A DNA stretch of 64,000 nt from positions 310,001-374,000 of the forward strand of contig JAFATB010000022.1 in the NCBI GenBank assembly GCA_019244185.1, read 5' to 3'. Origin of the DNA: Acidobacteriota bacterium. GTDB lineage: Bacteria > Acidobacteriota > Thermoanaerobaculia > Gp7-AA8. Of the stretch, positions 60,274-64,000 are shown piece by piece. The notes under the pieces were generated by a model. That model worked only from the letters and a program-made list of their open reading frames with translations, was not told where the DNA came from and made no database searches. Position 1 is the stretch's first letter; each line of letters begins with the position of its first letter. The position numbers and the translations under genes were made by a program.

Positions 60274-61091
60274 GCGCCGCGCTTCTGCGCAGTCGCCACG
60301 CGGCGTGGCTCACGCACGGCAGCGCCGCCGTGATGACCGTCGCGCTCTTCGCGCTGCTGCTGCGCGTGCCGTTCGCGTACGCGTTCGTGCCGGCGGTGCT
60401 CCTGACGCACCGCATCGGCGTGATGATGCACGAGTACATCCACGGCATCCCGTTCCGCCGCTACGCGAACTGCCTGCGCGTGCTGGCGTTCTTCGACGGC
60501 GTCATGCTGATGTTCGGCCTGCTCGAGCTCTTCCGCGCCACGCATCTCTCGCATCACCGCTGGCTCAACGGCGAAGGCGACTCGGCCTTCGACAACGCGC
60601 GCGTGAAGCGCCATCCGAACCGCGTGCTCGGCGCGCTGCTCGCGCTCGAGGTCACGCAGCATCTGAAGTTCTACTGGGAAGCGCTGCACGGCAAGCATCC
60701 CTTCGCGCGCCCGCGCCGCATCGCGTTCTGCTTCGCCTGGAGCTGCTGCTGCATCGCCGCGTGGTGTCTCATCGGACGCGCGGATATCGTCTGGAAGCTG
60801 CTGTTGCTGACCGCGTTCACGACCAGCGTGCCGGTCTCGCTGCGCGGTGCCGTCGAGCATCACGCCGAGCCGGGACACGACGGATTCGCGAACGAGTACC
60901 GCACGCTCATCCCGCTCTTCAACCTCAACCGCCACATCCACCATCACGAGCAGCCGGCGCTGCCGTGGTACCTGCTCGAGTTCCGCACGCCGGAGCCGCT
61001 GCATCCGAGGCACTACTACACGTATTGGTTCCGGACGTATGTGCGCAAGGAGCTCGTGCTGATGCAGCCGATGCAACGCGCGCGGAGGTAG
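60270..61091 (+). CDS. Fatty acid desaturase-like membrane protein
   Basis: A 273-residue membrane di-iron enzyme. Three His boxes are visible: HEYIHG near residue 48, HLSHHRW near residue 91 and HIHHHEQP near residue 226, plus HHAEPG. Four membrane helices place the boxes at the cytoplasmic face. Family members desaturate or hydroxylate acyl chains, carotenoids or ceramide-like lipids. The start overlaps the fusion gene stop by 4 bp. Confidence 0.85.
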   Translation: MSAALLRSRHAAWLTHGSAAVMTVALFALLLRVPFAYAFVPAVLLTHRIGVMMHEYIHGIPFRRYANCLRVLAFFDGVMLMFGLLELFRATHLSHHRWLNGEGDSAFDNARVKRHPNRVLGALLALEVTQHLKFYWEALHGKHPFARPRRIAFCFAWSCCCIAAWCLIGRADIVWKLLLLTAFTTSVPVSLRGAVEHHAEPGHDGFANEYRTLIPLFNLNRHIHHHEQPALPWYLLEFRTPEPLHPRHYYTYWFRTYVRKELVLMQPMQRARR

Positions 61092-61121
61092 GGAAACGGC
61101 GCGAATCCCACTCTCCTCAGC

Positions 61122-62342
61122 ATGGGACTCGCGCTCGCCGTCGACGCGCCGCCGCCATCCACCGTGCCGGTGGAGGTGGCGGGATACTTCATCGATACCA
61201 CCAGCGGCTCGCCGCTCCACCGCATCACGCACTTTCAGACGGGGCAGACGTTCGTGCTCGTCCGCGCGTACCTCATCGCCGTCGCTGTGACGTACGTGCC
61301 GCTCGCGCTCGCGGCGCTGCTCGGCCCCGCGCCGATCGGCGCGCCGAGTGCCAGCGTGCGCCTGCCGTTTCTCTACGACTGGAACATCATCTTCACGTTC
61401 CTCGTGTCGTTCCCGGCGGTGATCGTCTACACGATCTCCGATCACGCCGCGCTGTCGGCGGCGCTCTCGAGCATCCAGCAGGACGGCATCCTGATCGTGC
61501 CTGAGGCGGAGGCGCGGAAGCTCAGCCGCGTGTGGGGGCCGCGCTTCCGGCGCATCAACCAGCTCTCGCTCGTCGCCGGCGCGCTGGTCGGCCTCGCGCT
61601 GATCGTCGGCAACATCCACGCGTACAGCCAGCCCGGCGTCGGCTTCTGGGTCGACTTCAGCGACCGCCGCCCCGGCGCGCTGCTCGTCGGCTGCGCGTTC
61701 CTCTACTGCATCGTGACGGTCTACTTCTCGATGATCGTCTTCGTCTTCCGCAGCATCGCCATCGCGTTCTTCCTCAACGACGTCGTCGACGACGCGCAGC
61801 TGCGCATGGTGCCGTTCCATCCCGATCACTGCGGCGGCCTGCGCCCGGTCGGCCGCTTCGGACTGCGCAACCAGTACGTCCTCAGCATCCTCGGCTTCAA
61901 CGTGGTGCTGCTCCTCGGCGTGACGGTCAGCTACTTGACCATTCCGTCGTCGCTCTTCGCGCTCATCACCGGCGCCGCGCTGGCGTACCTGATCCTCGGC
62001 CCGCTCGTCTTCATGGGGCCGCTGCTGTCGTTCCGCACCGGCATGGTGCGCACGAAGGGCGAGCTGATGGGGGAGATCGCACAGCGCCTCCGCCGCGAGC
62101 TGCAGCGCCTGCGCAAGGAGCTGCCGTCCGGCGAGATCACGCGCGACGACGAGGAGCTCATCGACCGCCTGCGCAAGGTGGGCGGGGTGATCGACGAGCT
62201 GCCGGTCTGGCCGTTCGATGCGAACACGCTGCGCCGCTTTCTCACCGCGTACGTCACGCCGCTTCTCGGCGCGCTCGCCGTGCCGCTGCTCGACAAAGCT
62301 TGGGACGTCGTGCTGTCCGTCGTGAAGATCAGCGCCTCGTGA
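61122..62342 (+). CDS. Membrane protein of unknown function
   Basis: A 406-residue protein with about six helices: two near residues 46-66 and 88-108, two around 155-175 and 188-215, two around 250-300. A final amphipathic C-terminal segment (about 380-400) is also present. A charged helix (about 315-350, Arg/Glu/Leu) follows. PFHPDHCGGLRPVG in the central loop holds a His/Cys pair. No family is recognised. It lies 30 bases after the desaturase gene and likely belongs to its operon. It overlaps the convergent serine hydrolase by 14 bases. Confidence 0.65.
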   Translation: MGLALAVDAPPPSTVPVEVAGYFIDTTSGSPLHRITHFQTGQTFVLVRAYLIAVAVTYVPLALAALLGPAPIGAPSASVRLPFLYDWNIIFTFLVSFPAVIVYTISDHAALSAALSSIQQDGILIVPEAEARKLSRVWGPRFRRINQLSLVAGALVGLALIVGNIHAYSQPGVGFWVDFSDRRPGALLVGCAFLYCIVTVYFSMIVFVFRSIAIAFFLNDVVDDAQLRMVPFHPDHCGGLRPVGRFGLRNQYVLSILGFNVVLLLGVTVSYLTIPSSLFALITGAALAYLILGPLVFMGPLLSFRTGMVRTKGELMGEIAQRLRRELQRLRKELPSGEITRDDEELIDRLRKVGGVIDELPVWPFDANTLRRFLTAYVTPLLGALAVPLLDKAWDVVLSVVKISAS

Positions 62343-63999
62343 ACGCGACGCCTCCAACAGTGACGCTGTTGCCCGCGAACGTCAACGGCAGTGCGGCGTG
62401 CGCGCCGAAGTCGTAAGCCGTCAGCGTTCCGTCGGACGTGGCGGCGAAGACGCGCGCGAGCGGCGGCGCCTCGCCGGGCGAGCTGCCCACGAGACGTCCT
62501 TCGCCTTTGTCGCGCCAGAGAAACGACATGCCGTTCGCGCCGCGCTCCCACTGATAGGCGACGAACACGCGCGCGGCGCCGCGCCTCATCGGCAACGCGC
62601 CGCGGACGTCGAACGCGCGCAACGCGCCGTACTTGCCCGTCAGCGTCGTCCATTCGGTGATGTAGTCGGGAACGTATTCGGCGCCGTCGCCGTACAGGGC
62701 GGCGGTGTACGCGTCTTTCGCGTTGCCCGCGCGCAAACCCTCGAGCAGCGCGTTCGTCTTCGCGACCGCTTTCGCGAGCGACGCCGCGTCGGCACTCGCG
62801 TTCCACAACGCGATCGCCGCGTTCGGATCCAGCGCGTCAGCGACCAGCTGCCGTCCGACGCGATGGAACTGCAGCCGCGCGCCATTCGCCGCGGTGTAGA
62901 TGCCGTCGCGCGGAGCGGCGCCGGCATCGCGGACGTCCGGCAGCGGCTCGAGTTTCGCGGGTGCGCCCGCGAGCGCCGTGATCGCGTCCTGCACGCCCCA
63001 GCGCAGCCAGATGCCGTTGAGCTCCGTGCGGTTGCTCGTGAGGATGATCGCGATCTTTTCCTTCGGGTAGTAGCGCATCGTGCAGCTGAAGCCCGGCTCC
63101 GTGTCGCCGCCGTGCTCGAGCAGCGTGTCGCCGACGAACCACGCGTAGCCGTACGAGTCGTCACCCTTCGGCATCTTCACGTGGCGCGCGGTCATCTTGG
63201 CGAACTGCGCGGGCGGAATGACGCGCCCTTCGCGCAAGGCGCGCGCGAACGTCGCCAGATCTTCGGCGGTCGAGAAGACGCTGCCCGCGCCCCACGTGCG
63301 CGGGTTGTCCGGCCACGACGCGACGGAGCCCTGCGGTGCGAAGCCGCGATACGCGGTCGCCGCGTCGCGAAAGCGCGCGGAGTCGACGCCGTACACGCCG
63401 CTGTGCTTCATGCGCAGTGGATCGAAGATCGCTTTGTGCAGATATGCCGCGTACGACATGCCGGATGCGCGCTCGATGATCGCGGCGAGCAGGTTGTAGC
63501 CCGCGTTCGCGTAGCGCCACGTGCCGGGCGTCTTGCGCGGCTGCGCGAGGATCTTTGCGATGAGCGCGCGATGCTCGATCGGCGCGAAGTCGTCGACGAC
63601 GTCGCCCGGTGGCAAGCCGGACGTGTGCGTCAGCAGCTGATGGATGGTGATGTCGCGCCGGTCGTCGGGCACGTTGTCGATGTAGCGGTCGATCGTATCG
63701 GTGACGTGCAGCTTGCCGTCCGCCTCGAGGCGCAGGATCGCCGCGGCGGTGAACTGCTTCGATTCCGAGGCGATGTTGAAGATCGTGTTGCGCGTGACAC
63801 GTGCGGCGCGCGCGCGGTCGGCGAAGCCGTATGCGCCGTCGTGAATGACGACGCCATCGCGCTCGACGACGACCTGTCCGTCGAAGCCGAGCGCCTCGGC
63901 GCGCGCGAGGTAATCGGCGATGGCGCGATGCGAGGGAGCGGCGACGGCGATGACGGCGGTGAGGAGAGAGCAGAGCAGCACAACGATTCGACGAAACAT
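62329..63999 (-). CDS. Class C beta-lactamase-like serine hydrolase
   Basis: A 556-residue secreted penicillin-binding-protein-like esterase. A signal peptide (about 20 residues) is followed by SESK (Ser-x2-Lys active site near residue 78), YANAGYN (Tyr-x-Asn near residue 168) and HGG near residue 295. The C-terminal 230 residues are beta-rich and hold a second domain. Such proteins are often D-aminopeptidases or esterases, not antibiotic-degrading enzymes. The ATG at 63999 is one base from the window edge, so the gene is complete but its promoter is not visible. Confidence 0.85.
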   Translation of the reverse strand: MFRRIVVLLCSLLTAVIAVAAPSHRAIADYLARAEALGFDGQVVVERDGVVIHDGAYGFADRARAARVTRNTIFNIASESKQFTAAAILRLEADGKLHVTDTIDRYIDNVPDDRRDITIHQLLTHTSGLPPGDVVDDFAPIEHRALIAKILAQPRKTPGTWRYANAGYNLLAAIIERASGMSYAAYLHKAIFDPLRMKHSGVYGVDSARFRDAATAYRGFAPQGSVASWPDNPRTWGAGSVFSTAEDLATFARALREGRVIPPAQFAKMTARHVKMPKGDDSYGYAWFVGDTLLEHGGDTEPGFSCTMRYYPKEKIAIILTSNRTELNGIWLRWGVQDAITALAGAPAKLEPLPDVRDAGAAPRDGIYTAANGARLQFHRVGRQLVADALDPNAAIALWNASADAASLAKAVAKTNALLEGLRAGNAKDAYTAALYGDGAEYVPDYITEWTTLTGKYGALRAFDVRGALPMRRGAARVFVAYQWERGANGMSFLWRDKGEGRLVGSSPGEAPPLARVFAATSDGTLTAYDFGAHAALPLTFAGNSVTVGGVAFTRR

Positions 64000-64000
64000 T

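Noticed and set aside
1-64000. CRISPR array, prophage or insertion sequence
   Set aside because: No regular repeat-spacer pattern, integrase, transposase or phage structural gene is visible.

Overview
The window is GC-rich chromosomal DNA, densely packed with genes, from an aerobic Gram-negative bacterium. Signs of a double membrane are several lipoboxes, periplasmic adaptors, an outer-membrane barrel and a PagL-like lipid A deacylase. Aerobic life is shown by an aa3-type cytochrome oxidase cluster with its own haem A and copper-insertion genes. Gene content and style (unusual cox gene order, cupredoxin lipoprotein, pentapeptide-repeat membrane protein, MacB-like permeases, many short-leader promoters) fit Acidobacteriota or a nearby phylum, but no rRNA or other phylogenetic marker was assessed, so this is a tentative inference. 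I see no phage, insertion sequence or CRISPR array.

Bases 1-10786 (+) form one long transcription unit. It runs from a truncated multihaem cytochrome c and a cupredoxin lipoprotein to oxidase subunits I, III, IV, two small membrane proteins, subunit II, haem A synthase, haem O synthase, a Sco copper chaperone, a DUF420 membrane protein, an HExxH protein, pyridoxamine-phosphate oxidase and arsenate reductase. Most junctions are 4-bp overlaps. Next come a 20-residue basic micro-gene and a 162-bp element with 36-bp inverted ends.

Bases 11052-20676 (-) carry a diacylglycerol-kinase-like enzyme, two membrane proteins, a MarC protein and an AddAB-type helicase-nuclease pair. Bases 20773-26139 (+) carry a VanZ-like protein, a stand-alone receiver domain overlapping a tail-anchored protein, a polytopic membrane protein, a ClpX-like ATPase, FtsY and a beta-barrel. 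Bases 26111-29331 (-) hold the PagL-like protein, a phosphohexomutase and a MscS channel. Bases 29418-32173 (+) hold a receiver/EAL protein, RNase Z and tRNA-Ala(CGC).

Bases 32225-37371 (-) hold a GYF-like membrane protein, a RibD/DHFR-fold reductase, a large pentapeptide-repeat membrane protein and an unusual M20 peptidase. Bases 37467-46614 (+) hold a Spy-like lipoprotein, a cytochrome P450, a second MscS channel, an esterase, an SDR enzyme, a receiver protein, an OsmC protein and a TPM/Tim44-like pair. Bases 46749-54914 are mixed in direction: subtilase, micro-protein, PH-like membrane protein, M19 dipeptidase, methyltransferase, DUF805 protein, family 2 glycosyltransferase and a lipoprotein. 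Bases 54973-62342 (+) carry a periplasmic adaptor with two MacB-type permeases but no ATPase, then a GNAT/aminotransferase fusion with a fatty-acid-desaturase-like protein and a membrane protein. A serine hydrolase (-) closes the window.

Two organisation features stand out. Many operon-leading genes have a TANNAT-like -10 box only 5-12 bases upstream of the start and no Shine-Dalgarno sequence, suggesting leaderless transcripts. Four convergent gene pairs overlap at their 3' ends.
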